A DNA stretch of 64,000 nt from Ancylobacter tetraedralis (lineage in GTDB: Bacteria > Pseudomonadota > Alphaproteobacteria > Rhizobiales > Xanthobacteraceae). The DNA lies in NCBI RefSeq assembly GCF_014195655.1, contig NZ_JACICD010000004.1, positions 483,929-547,928 on the forward strand. Reading direction: 5' to 3'. Each line of letters begins with the position of its first letter. Position 1 is the stretch's first letter. This document shows, in pieces, positions 48,600 through 56,070 of this stretch. Made by a program: the position numbers and the translations under genes. Under the pieces are notes generated by a model, which ran no database searches, was not told where the DNA came from, and worked only from the letters and a program-made list of their open reading frames with translations.

Positions 48600-49982
48600 G
48601 TGGAGAGCGGAACCAGTTTCTTCGGCGACCTGCTCGGCTCCATTGCCGAGCGTGGCCGGGCGCTGCTCGACCTCGGGCGCGAGCGTCGGCCGGCCGGCGC
48701 GGTGCGGGCGGACGGCATCATCGATCTGTGCGAGCGGCTGCTGTCGGGCCGGGGCGAGGCCTCGGGCGTCGCGCTGGCACGCGAGATCCTCACCGCCTAT
48801 GCGGCGCTGAAGACCGGTGAGCGGGTGGCCTTCTTCGAGGCGCTGGCGCGGTCCTTCGGGCCCGACGCGGCCCGGCTCGACGCGGCCATCGCCGCCCATG
48901 CCGCCAGTCCTTCCACCCGCACGGTGGCCGAACTCCACGCCGCCAGCGAGCCGCGCCGGCAGGAACTGATCCGCCGGTTCAACCTCGCGCCCGGCGCGAC
49001 CGCCCGGCTGGTGGCCATGCGGGCGGATCTTCTGGATTGTCTGGCCCGCCGCGCGGATCTTGTCGAAGTCGACCGCGATTTCGTGCATCTCTTCGCTTCG
49101 TGGTTCAATCGGGGGTTTCTCGTGCTGCGCCGGATCGACTGGTCGACGCCCGCCAACGTTCTGGAAAAGATCATCCGCTACGAGGCCGTGCACGAGATTC
49201 GCGACTGGAACGACCTGCGGGCCCGCGTCGATTCACCGGACCGGCGCTGCTACGCCTTCTTCCACCCCGCCCTGGTGGATGAGCCGCTGATCTTCGTCGA
49301 GGTGGCGCTCACCCGCGAGCCGCCGGCTGCCATCGCGCCGATCCTGGCAACCGGGCGCACCCCGCTCGATCCGGCGAACGCCCGGACCGCGGTGTTCTAT
49401 TCGATCTCGAACTGCCAGCGCGGGCTCGGGGGCGTCACCTTCGGCAATTTCCTCATCAAGCAGGTGGTGGAGGAAATTTCCCGCGAGTTCGCCAACCTCT
49501 CGACCTTCGTCACCCTGTCGCCGGTGCCGGCCTTCCGCGCGTGGCTGGATGGGGAGCGCCAGAATGACGCCTCGCGCCTCCTCACCGCGGAGGACCGCGC
49601 CGCGCTCGCCGCCATGGACGCGCCGGAGGGCCCCGATGACGCCGCCCGCGCGGCGCTGCGCCCGCTCATCGAGGCGCTGGCGGCGCATTTTTTCCTGATC
49701 GCCCGTTCGCCCAAGGGCCGGCCGCTCGATCCCGTCGCGCGCTTCCACCTTGGCAATGGCGCCCGGCTGGAACGCATCAACCCGTTCGGCGATCTCTCCG
49801 CGCGCGGCCTGCAGCAGGCGGCCGGGCTGATGGTGAACTACCGCTACATCCTCGCCGATATCGAGACGAACCACGAGGCGTTCTTCGACAAGGGCGAGAT
49901 CGTCGCCAGCAGCGCCGTGCGCAAGCGGCTGCGAGCCGAGAGCGAGGCGCGGCCCGCCGCCGTCAAGGAAACGGCGGGCTGA
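48600..49982 (+). CDS. Malonyl-CoA decarboxylase
   Basis: This enzyme converts malonyl-CoA to acetyl-CoA and CO2. The 460 aa protein has the N-terminal helical domain and the C-terminal acetyltransferase-like domain of the MCD family: WFNRGFLVLRRIDWSTPANVLEKIIRYEAVHEI, then CYAFFHPALVDEPLIFVEVAL, SISNCQRGLGGVTFGNFLIKQVVEE, TFVTLSPVPAF and FHLGNGARLERINPFGD. No malonyl-CoA synthetase or malonate transporter genes are adjacent. The start is a GTG with GGGGAGGG before it. Confidence 0.92.
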   Translation: MESGTSFFGDLLGSIAERGRALLDLGRERRPAGAVRADGIIDLCERLLSGRGEASGVALAREILTAYAALKTGERVAFFEALARSFGPDAARLDAAIAAHAASPSTRTVAELHAASEPRRQELIRRFNLAPGATARLVAMRADLLDCLARRADLVEVDRDFVHLFASWFNRGFLVLRRIDWSTPANVLEKIIRYEAVHEIRDWNDLRARVDSPDRRCYAFFHPALVDEPLIFVEVALTREPPAAIAPILATGRTPLDPANARTAVFYSISNCQRGLGGVTFGNFLIKQVVEEISREFANLSTFVTLSPVPAFRAWLDGERQNDASRLLTAEDRAALAAMDAPEGPDDAARAALRPLIEALAAHFFLIARSPKGRPLDPVARFHLGNGARLERINPFGDLSARGLQQAAGLMVNYRYILADIETNHEAFFDKGEIVASSAVRKRLRAESEARPAAVKETAG

Positions 49983-50022
49983 TTGGCGCGGATTTCCGTG
50001 ACGATCGCCAGTGCCCAGCCGG

Positions 50023-50343
50023 CTATGCCTTCCCGCAGAAGTGATGATCGAGCACGGCGATGATGTCCTTGGCCGCTTCACTGTCGATGAAATAATGCAG
50101 CGTGCGGTGCTCGCGGCGGAAGGAGACGATCTTTTCTTCCTTCAGCTTGGCGAGATGCTGGGACATTGAGGTTTGCGGAATCCCCGTCGCCGCAATCAGC
50201 TGCGAAACGCTGCGCTCTCCCCTGGCCAGTTCACAGAGGATCAGCAAGCGGTGCGCGTTTGCCAGCCCTTTCAGAAAGGCGGCGACATGGTCCGCCTTGG
50301 CGGCCATGCCGTCCAGCGCACCCGCATCCTCGATCGACCGCAT
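50023..50343 (-). CDS. ArsR-family repressor of the BigR/SqrR persulfide-sensing type
   Basis: The 106 aa winged-helix protein has exactly two Cys: Cys37 in LLILCELARGE and Cys103 in HHFCGKA. The spacing of 66 residues and both contexts match the reactive Cys pair of BigR and SqrR, which form a polysulfide bridge to release DNA. The recognition helix is PQTSMSQHLAKLKEEKIV. The ATG at 50343 is preferred over one at 50385, which would add 14 residues from the AT-rich promoter. It is divergent from an AhpD-like gene, probably its target. Confidence 0.85.
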   Translation of the reverse strand: MRSIEDAGALDGMAAKADHVAAFLKGLANAHRLLILCELARGERSVSQLIAATGIPQTSMSQHLAKLKEEKIVSFRREHRTLHYFIDSEAAKDIIAVLDHHFCGKA

Positions 50344-50423
50344 AGGTGACTGTCCCGATGTCAATTCAGAAGCATATAATATCATAAAAACATAAATCGA
50401 CGATCGACGGATGGATGCCGATC
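50344..50423. promoter_or_regulatory. AT-rich divergent promoter/operator region
   Basis: The gap between the repressor and the AhpD-like gene is strongly AT-rich, unlike its surroundings. It contains ATATAATAT (50374-50382), palindromic around a central A, followed by ATCATAAAAACATAAAT. It is the natural binding site for the ArsR-type protein. Confidence 0.5.
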
Positions 50424-50774
50424 ATGAGCAAGGACTACCCCGCGCTGACCCGCGACATTGCCCAGTACACGGGCGAACTGAGGAAGCTCGTTCCCGAAAC
50501 CATGCATAGCTTCTACGCGCTCTCGCGCGCGGCGGGCGCCAACGGTCGGATCGATGCCAAGACCAAGGAGCTGATCGCGCTTGCCATCGGCATCACCCAG
50601 CGTTGCGACGGCTGCATCGGCTTTCATATCAAGGCATTGCACGGCATGGGCGCCAGCCGCGAGGAGGTGGCCGAGGTTGCGGCCATGAGCATCTATATGG
50701 GCGGAGGGCCGGCGCTGATGTATGCCGCCGATGCGCTGAGGGCCTTCGACCAGTTCGACGTGCCGGCCGTCTGA
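50424..50774 (+). CDS. Carboxymuconolactone decarboxylase family protein, AhpD-like
   Basis: The 116 aa protein has the redox motif CDGCIGFH (Cys61, Cys64, His68), the CxxCxxxH of AhpD-type alkylhydroperoxidases, in the helical context ELIALAIGITQRCDGCIGFHIKALHGMGASREEVAEV. AhpD-like proteins reduce peroxides or act as thiol disulfide partners. A control by the neighbouring persulfide-sensor-like repressor suggests a role in reactive sulfur or peroxide stress. The start is ATG 50424; ATG 50415 in frame would add three residues. Confidence 0.85.
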   Translation: MSKDYPALTRDIAQYTGELRKLVPETMHSFYALSRAAGANGRIDAKTKELIALAIGITQRCDGCIGFHIKALHGMGASREEVAEVAAMSIYMGGGPALMYAADALRAFDQFDVPAV

Positions 50775-50861
50775 GCCTGCGACGGGCCCGGCGCCCTTGA
50801 CAGGGGGGCCGGGCTTATGCCCGATGCCCGCACCCTGGCTGTCGGGAGAACCCTGCGTCCC

Positions 50862-52085
50862 ATGCGTTTCCTACCCCATCTCCTGAAGCGGTTCGTCCAC
50901 AAGGGGCGCCTCGTCGTCATCGGTCCGGACGGCGTGCGCCACGCGTTCGGCACGGGTGAGGACGGCCCCGAGGTCGTCATGCGCCTCAATGACGACAAGC
51001 TGGACCGCGAGCTGTTCTTCAATCCGGAGCTGGTTTCGGCCGAAGCCTACATGGATGGACGGCTGACCTTCGAGGACGGCTCCAGCGTCTATGATTTCCT
51101 CTATCTGTTCTCGATCAACCGCCGCGGCCTCGCCTCGCACCCGGTGCAGCAAGCGCTCAGGCGCGGCTGGCGGGCCTTCAAGCGCTGGCACCAGTCCAAC
51201 CCGCTGGGCAAATCGGCCAAGAACGCGCAGAGCCATTACGACCACCCGCCCGAATTCTACCGACTGTGGCTCGACAGCCAGATGATCTACTCGTGCGCCT
51301 ATTTCCCGACGCCGGAAGCGTCGCTGGAAGAGGCGCAGGAGGCCAAGCTGCGCCATATCGCGGCGAAGCTGAAGCTGGAGCCCGGCATGCGCGTGGCCGA
51401 GATCGGCTCGGGCTGGGGCGCGCTGGCCATCTATCTCGCCAAGCTCGGCGTGCATGTGACCGCCATCAATGTCGCCACGGAGCAACTGGCGGAATCGAAG
51501 AAGCGGGCCGAGGCGGCGGGCGTGCTCGACCGCATCACCTTCTTCGAGCGCGATTATCGCGAACTGACCGGCACCTATGACCGCATCGTCTCGGTCGGCA
51601 TGATGGAACATGTCGGCGTCAATCATTTCGACGAGTATTTCGGCACCGTAAAGCGGCTGCTGGCGCCCGGCGGCTTCGCCATGATCCACGCCATCGGGCG
51701 CATGTCACCGCCCGGCACCACGGCGCCGTTCATACGCAAATACATCTTCCCCGGCGGCTATGTGCCGGCCATGTCGGAAGTGTTCACCTCGCTGGAGCGG
51801 GTCGGGCTGTGGACCGCCGACTGCGAGATCCTGCGGCTGCACTATTACTGGACCATCCGCCACTGGCGGATCAATTTCGAGGCCAAGCGCCCCGAGGTGG
51901 TGGCCATGATGGGCGAGCGCTTCGCCCGCATGTGGGAATTCTATCTCGTCGCCGTCGAGCTGGGCTTCCTGCACGGCTCGAACATGGTCTACCAGCTGCT
52001 GCTGTCCAAGGACCGCGACGACGTGCCGGTCATCCGCGATTTCATCGTGGACGAGGAGCGCCGGCTGGCCGCGCCGGACGCCTGA
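50862..52085 (+). CDS. Cyclopropane-fatty-acyl-phospholipid synthase
   Basis: The enzyme methylenates unsaturated acyl chains of membrane phospholipids with SAM. The 407 aa protein has the N-terminal lipid-interacting domain (MRFLPHLLKRFVHKGRLVVIGPDG), then AQSHYDHPPEFYRLWLDSQMIYSCAYF, SAM motif EIGSGWGALAIYLAKLG, and EHVGVNHFDEYF and YIFPGGYVP from the CFA core. An in-frame ATG at 50817 would add 15 residues with no family similarity. It is monocistronic; membrane stress induction is typical for the family but not shown here. Confidence 0.92.
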   Translation: MRFLPHLLKRFVHKGRLVVIGPDGVRHAFGTGEDGPEVVMRLNDDKLDRELFFNPELVSAEAYMDGRLTFEDGSSVYDFLYLFSINRRGLASHPVQQALRRGWRAFKRWHQSNPLGKSAKNAQSHYDHPPEFYRLWLDSQMIYSCAYFPTPEASLEEAQEAKLRHIAAKLKLEPGMRVAEIGSGWGALAIYLAKLGVHVTAINVATEQLAESKKRAEAAGVLDRITFFERDYRELTGTYDRIVSVGMMEHVGVNHFDEYFGTVKRLLAPGGFAMIHAIGRMSPPGTTAPFIRKYIFPGGYVPAMSEVFTSLERVGLWTADCEILRLHYYWTIRHWRINFEAKRPEVVAMMGERFARMWEFYLVAVELGFLHGSNMVYQLLLSKDRDDVPVIRDFIVDEERRLAAPDA

Positions 52086-52133
52086 GCATCGGGGCTGGCC
52101 GGGATTGTTCCGTTCGATCTCCGGTGGGCCGGC

Positions 52134-52793
52134 TCAGTTCGGCCGGCCGGTGCCGTAGGCGGCGAGGAAGACGCGGACCGCGCGGTTGACGTTTTCCTCG
52201 ATCTGCGCCAGCGTCGGTGTGGGGGCGTCGCTGAACAGCAGCGCCTTCACGATGTTGCCTTGGCAGATATTGAAGAAAACGTGAGCGGCGGCGAGTTCAT
52301 CGTCGAGCTGCAGCCGGCCGAGTTCGGCCTGCTCGTGCAGAAGCTGGGCGAGGCGCTGCCCGCCATGGCAGGGCCCGGCATCATAGAAGGTGCGGCCGAT
52401 GCGCGGGAATTTCTCGGCGGCGCCCATCACCATGCGCAGCAGGCGGATATGGTCGGGCTGCACCATCATGGTCATGAACGAGGTGCCGATGCGGCGCAGC
52501 AGGCCGTCCACGTCGGTGATCGAGGCATCGACGATGAACAGGCTTTCGGCCGAGCGCATGCGATCATTGTGCACCAGCGCTTCGAACAGTTCGGCCTTGC
52601 CGCTGAAATAGGCGTAGATCGTCGCCTTGGAGACACCCGCCGTCTTCGCGACCTCGTCCATGCTGGCGCCGTCGAAGCCCTTGTCGAAGAAGACGCGGCG
52701 CGCGCCGTCGATGATGTCGCGGCGCTTGGACGATTCAGCGTCGGCGCGCGATGCGCCGCGCCCGGTCGCCATCCCGGCGTCACTCGTGCTCAT
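52134..52793 (-). CDS. TetR/AcrR-family repressor of the adjacent efflux pump
   Basis: The 219 aa protein has a TetR N-terminal helix-turn-helix (RRDIIDGARRVFFDKGFDGASMDEVAKTAGVSKATIYAYFSGKAELFEALV, read across several segments) and an AefR-like C-terminal ligand domain. It is divergent from the emrA-like gene. Two palindromes lie in the 143-base gap and should be its operators. The inducer is unknown but probably an aromatic or antibiotic substrate of the pump. Confidence 0.9.
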   Translation of the reverse strand: MSTSDAGMATGRGASRADAESSKRRDIIDGARRVFFDKGFDGASMDEVAKTAGVSKATIYAYFSGKAELFEALVHNDRMRSAESLFIVDASITDVDGLLRRIGTSFMTMMVQPDHIRLLRMVMGAAEKFPRIGRTFYDAGPCHGGQRLAQLLHEQAELGRLQLDDELAAAHVFFNICQGNIVKALLFSDAPTPTLAQIEENVNRAVRVFLAAYGTGRPN

Positions 52794-52862
52794 GGCTTCT
52801 CCATCCTCGACACGGGCTTGCGAATGGATCGGGCTCGTGAAGGGCTTGCGTCTGGGGAGTTG

Positions 52863-52916
52863 ACTAGACGGTTTAGTTTGATATGTAAAGTCGTAGATGA
52901 ACTAAACGGTTTAGTT
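52863..52916 (+). promoter_or_regulatory. Twin TetR-type operators in the emrAB promoter region
   Basis: AACTAAACGGTTTAGTT (52900-52916) is a perfect 17-bp palindrome. ACTAGACGGTTTAGT (52863-52877) is the same site with one mismatch. Centres are 38 bp apart. They lie between the divergent repressor and pump genes, so both directions can be repressed. Confidence 0.75.
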
Positions 52917-52936
52917 GACCCTCGGTGAGGTGAGCC

Positions 52937-54121
52937 ATGGCTCAGGCGGAAGCGAAGACGATGGAGATCGGGGAGGGTGGGACCGTTCGCGGTTCGGAAT
53001 CCGCGACGCTCGTGACGCTGAAAAAGCCCGACGCTGTGCCGGTCGACCATGGCGCGCTGTCTGCTCCCCCGGCGCGGCCGCGCCGGCGCGGGCACAAGCG
53101 GCTGGTGCTGGGCGTGCTGCTCGTCGCCGCGCTCGGTGGCATCGGCTATTACGGCGCGCACTGGTGGCGGGTCGGCCGCTTCATGGTGTCGACCGACGAC
53201 GCCTATGTCGGTGCCGACACGTCGATTCTGGCGGCCAAGGTGGGCGGCCATATCCAGAGCCTCGAGGTCGAGACCAACCATCCGGTGAAGGCGGGCGATG
53301 TCATCGCGCGCATCGATGATGGCGACTATATCCTCGCGCTCAAGGCGGCGCAGGCCAAGATCGCCACCCAGCAGGCCACGGTCAGCCGCTTCGGCGAGCA
53401 GATCGCCGCCGGGCAGGCGAATGTCGATCAGGCCAAGGCCCAGCTGGTGTCTGTCGAGGCCGAGCTTAACCGCACGCAGCTGGAATTCGACCGCCAGTCC
53501 GAGCTGGTCAAATCGCAATATTCCAGCCGCGCCACGCTCGACAATACCCGCGCCGACCGTGACAAGGCGCAGGCGGCGGTCGATGCCGCCAAGGCTGCCG
53601 TGACCTCCGCCGAGGCCAGTATCGACGTGCTGAGGGCCCAGCGCATCGAGGCGTCGCAGGTGCTCGGCGAGCTGGAGAATGCCCGCGATCAGGCTCAGCG
53701 GGACCTCGACTTCACGGTGGTGCACGCGCCCTTCGACGGCATCATCGGCAACCGCGCGGTGCAGGTCGGCCAGCTGGTGCAGGCCGGCACCCGGCTTGTC
53801 GCGCTGGTGCCGATCGACAAGGTCTATGTCGACGCGAACTTCAAGGAAACCCAGCTCGGCAAGCTGAGGCCCGGCCAGAGGGTCGACATCGCGGTCGACG
53901 CCTATCCGGACGAGGAATTCCACGGCCGCGTGGTCAGCGTGGCGCCGGCGTCCGGCTCGGTGTTCAGCCTGCTGCCGCCGGAAAACGCCACCGGCAATTT
54001 CACCAAGATCGTCCAGCGCGTGCCGGTGCGTATCGAACTCGATCCGAGCGACCGCGACAAGGGCGAACTGCGCCCGGGCATGTCCGTCGTCGCCACCGTC
54101 GACATACGCGGCGGCGCCTGA
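52937..54121 (+). CDS. emrA: EmrA-type HlyD-family membrane fusion protein
   Basis: The 394 aa adaptor has a cytoplasmic N-terminus (about 50 residues), one transmembrane helix (LVLGVLLVAALGGIGYYG), a lipoyl domain entered by STDDAYVGADTSILAAKVGGHI, a long coiled coil (about 130-250, KAQAKIATQQATVSRF and KAAVTSAEASIDVLRAQRI) and a beta-barrel region (VVHAPFDGIIGNRAVQVGQLV). It links the MFS pump encoded next to an outer membrane channel. It is controlled by the divergent TetR protein. Confidence 0.92.
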   Translation: MAQAEAKTMEIGEGGTVRGSESATLVTLKKPDAVPVDHGALSAPPARPRRRGHKRLVLGVLLVAALGGIGYYGAHWWRVGRFMVSTDDAYVGADTSILAAKVGGHIQSLEVETNHPVKAGDVIARIDDGDYILALKAAQAKIATQQATVSRFGEQIAAGQANVDQAKAQLVSVEAELNRTQLEFDRQSELVKSQYSSRATLDNTRADRDKAQAAVDAAKAAVTSAEASIDVLRAQRIEASQVLGELENARDQAQRDLDFTVVHAPFDGIIGNRAVQVGQLVQAGTRLVALVPIDKVYVDANFKETQLGKLRPGQRVDIAVDAYPDEEFHGRVVSVAPASGSVFSLLPPENATGNFTKIVQRVPVRIELDPSDRDKGELRPGMSVVATVDIRGGA

Positions 54122-54135
54122 GCGAGGCTGCGACC

Positions 54136-55710
54136 ATGACCGATGCAACGATCACAGCGGGAGCGGCGCCGCGCGCGGCCTCCACCGACGGGCGGCGCAT
54201 GTTCGCCTTCCTGTGCATGGTGTTCGGCATGTTCATGGCGATCCTGGACATCCAGATCGTCTCCGCCTCGCTGTCCGAGATCCAGGCCGGGCTCGCCGCC
54301 TCGTCGGACGAGATTTCCTGGGTGCAGACCAGCTACCTCATCGCCGAGGTGGTGATGATCCCGCTGTCGGGCTTCCTGTCGCGAGCGCTGTCGACGCGCT
54401 GGCTGTTCGCCGCCTCGGCGGTGGGCTTCACGCTCATGAGCTTCATGTGCGCGACGGCGACCAGCATCAACGAGATGATCGCCTATCGCGCGCTGCAGGG
54501 CTTTCTCGGCGGCGGCATGATCCCGACCGTGTTCGCGGCGGCCTACACCATCTTCCCGCGCTCGAAGCTGCCGATCGTCACCCCGCTGATCGGCCTCGTG
54601 GCGACGCTGGCGCCGACCATCGGCCCGACCATCGGGGGCTACCTCACCGACCTGTTTTCCTGGCACTGGCTGTTCCTCGTGAACATCGTGCCGGGCATCC
54701 TCGTCGTCATCGCCACGGTGACGCTGGTGGATTTCGACGAGCCGGATCTCGCCCTGCTGCAGCGTTTCGACTGGTGGGGCCTGCTCTTCATGGCCGGCTT
54801 CCTCGGCAGCCTCGAATTCGTGCTGGAGGAAGGGCCGACCAATGACTGGTTCGAGGATAACGCGATCTTCCTCTTCGCCATCGTCGGCGGGCTCTCGTCC
54901 ATCGCCTTCTTCGCCCGCGTGCTGCTGGCGCGCGATCCGGTCGTGGACCTCAAGGCCTTCGCCAACCGCAATTTTTCGGTCGGCTCTGCCTTCAGTTTCG
55001 TGGTCGGCATCGGCCTCTATGGCCTGACCTATCTCTACCCGCTCTATCTCGCCCGGGTGCGCGGCTATTCGGCGCTGCAGATCGGCGAGACCATGTTCGT
55101 CTCGGGCCTCGCCATGTTCTTCATGGCGCCGGTGGCGGGGCGCATGGTGGCGAAGGTCGATCCGCGCATGATGATCGCGATCGGCTTCGCGGTCTTCGCC
55201 ATCGGCACCTGGCAGATGACGGGGATCACCAAGGATTTCGACTTCTGGGAGCTGCTGGTGCCGCAGATCCTGCGCGGCGTCGGCATCATGATGGCGATGA
55301 TCCCGATCAACAATATCTCGCTCGGCACGCTGCCGCCCTCGCAGATGAAGAACGCCTCCGGCCTGTTCAACCTGATGCGCAATCTCGGCGGCGCGGTCGG
55401 GCTGGCGCTCATCAACACCGTGCTGAACGACCGCTGGGACCTGCACCTCGCGCGGCTGCATGAAAGCGTCCAATGGGCCAGCGCGACGGCGGTCGAGCGG
55501 CTGGACACCATGACCCAGGCCATGGGCTCGCTCGGCTCGGATGCCGAGGCGGCCGCGCTGAAGAAGCTGGCCGGGCAGGTGCGCCTGCAGGCCGAGGTGA
55601 TGGCGTTCTCCGACGTCTTCCTGGTGCTCACCGTGCTGTTCGTGGTGCTGTTCTTCTGCACGCCGCTGATGAGCCGGCCGAAGGCGATGGGCGGCGGCGG
55701 GGGGCATTGA
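54136..55710 (+). CDS. emrB: EmrB-type DHA2 family MFS drug exporter
   Basis: The 524 aa protein has 14 predicted helices. It shows the DHA2 start FMAILDIQIVSASLSEIQAGL, motif A-like RALSTRWLFA and motif C GLVATLAPTIGPTIGGYLTD. It exports hydrophobic compounds together with the EmrA-like adaptor, using the proton gradient. The gene lies 14 bases after emrA. It ends with a Gly-rich tail. Substrates cannot be told. Confidence 0.93.
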   Translation: MTDATITAGAAPRAASTDGRRMFAFLCMVFGMFMAILDIQIVSASLSEIQAGLAASSDEISWVQTSYLIAEVVMIPLSGFLSRALSTRWLFAASAVGFTLMSFMCATATSINEMIAYRALQGFLGGGMIPTVFAAAYTIFPRSKLPIVTPLIGLVATLAPTIGPTIGGYLTDLFSWHWLFLVNIVPGILVVIATVTLVDFDEPDLALLQRFDWWGLLFMAGFLGSLEFVLEEGPTNDWFEDNAIFLFAIVGGLSSIAFFARVLLARDPVVDLKAFANRNFSVGSAFSFVVGIGLYGLTYLYPLYLARVRGYSALQIGETMFVSGLAMFFMAPVAGRMVAKVDPRMMIAIGFAVFAIGTWQMTGITKDFDFWELLVPQILRGVGIMMAMIPINNISLGTLPPSQMKNASGLFNLMRNLGGAVGLALINTVLNDRWDLHLARLHESVQWASATAVERLDTMTQAMGSLGSDAEAAALKKLAGQVRLQAEVMAFSDVFLVLTVLFVVLFFCTPLMSRPKAMGGGGGH

Positions 55711-55821
55711 CCCCCGCGCCTGGACCCCGCCGGCCCAGCTGTCCGTCAACGCCGCTCTTGCCGTTGTGCCGGCTCTCGGCTAAACAGCGAGTCCAGAGAG
55801 CAACCTCGCGAGAGCCGAGCC

Positions 55822-55926
55822 GTGACGCCTTCGTCCGCCCGCTGCTATTCCGCGACCCCGGCCGCCTTGCGGTTCACGGGGAAGTCTCTCCTTGCGTCCG
55901 GCCTGCTTCTTCTTAGCCGCCCCTGA
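55822..55926 (+). CDS. leuL: leuA leader peptide (leucine-rich)
   Basis: A GTG-initiated frame codes VTPSSARCYSATPAALRF then TGKSLLASGLLLLSRP and a stop. Seven of 34 residues are Leu, including four in a row (CTG CTT CTT CTT at 55903-55914) close to the end, as in classic Leu attenuator leaders. The stop codon falls inside the left arm of a hairpin. There is only a weak ribosome site (GCGAGAG upstream), which lowers confidence in the exact start. Confidence 0.65.
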   Translation: MTPSSARCYSATPAALRFTGKSLLASGLLLLSRP

Positions 55927-55986
55927 GGGCCGGCCGGGCTGATGCCTGGGCGCTCAGGGGACGATGCCTCCACGCCACCGCCTGAG
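55920..55986 (+). promoter_or_regulatory. Competing hairpins of a putative leucine attenuator
   Basis: Segment A CCCCTGAG (55920-55927) pairs perfectly with segment B CTCAGGGG (55953-55960). Segment B can instead pair by 6 bp with segment C CCTGAG (55981-55986), so A:B and B:C exclude each other. A overlaps the leader stop codon and lies six bases after the Leu codons, so ribosome position can decide which forms. There is no clear U run after either hairpin, so control may be at translation or Rho rather than an intrinsic terminator. Confidence 0.55.
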
Positions 55987-56070
55987 AAAGCCAGATTTGC
56001 GCCGGACGAAGCCGCGAGGGATGTGAACCCGCACGGCTCCCGGCGCCCGCAGACAAGAAGGAACGCCCCG

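Larger units (their letters stand above)
55711..56070. other. Region between emrB and leuA: leuA leader
   Basis: A 360-base region without a conventional gene. Its right half is the leuA leader, holding a 34-codon leucine-rich open frame (55822-55926) and competing hairpins (55920-55986). The left part (55711-55821) should hold the leuA promoter; I cannot pick clear -35 and -10 boxes. Confidence 0.6.

Noticed and set aside
50817..50861. Start of the cyclopropane synthase at 50817
   Set aside because: The extra 15 residues resemble nothing in the family, whose members begin at the MRFLPHLLKRF-like sequence. It remains possible because a G-rich stretch precedes it.
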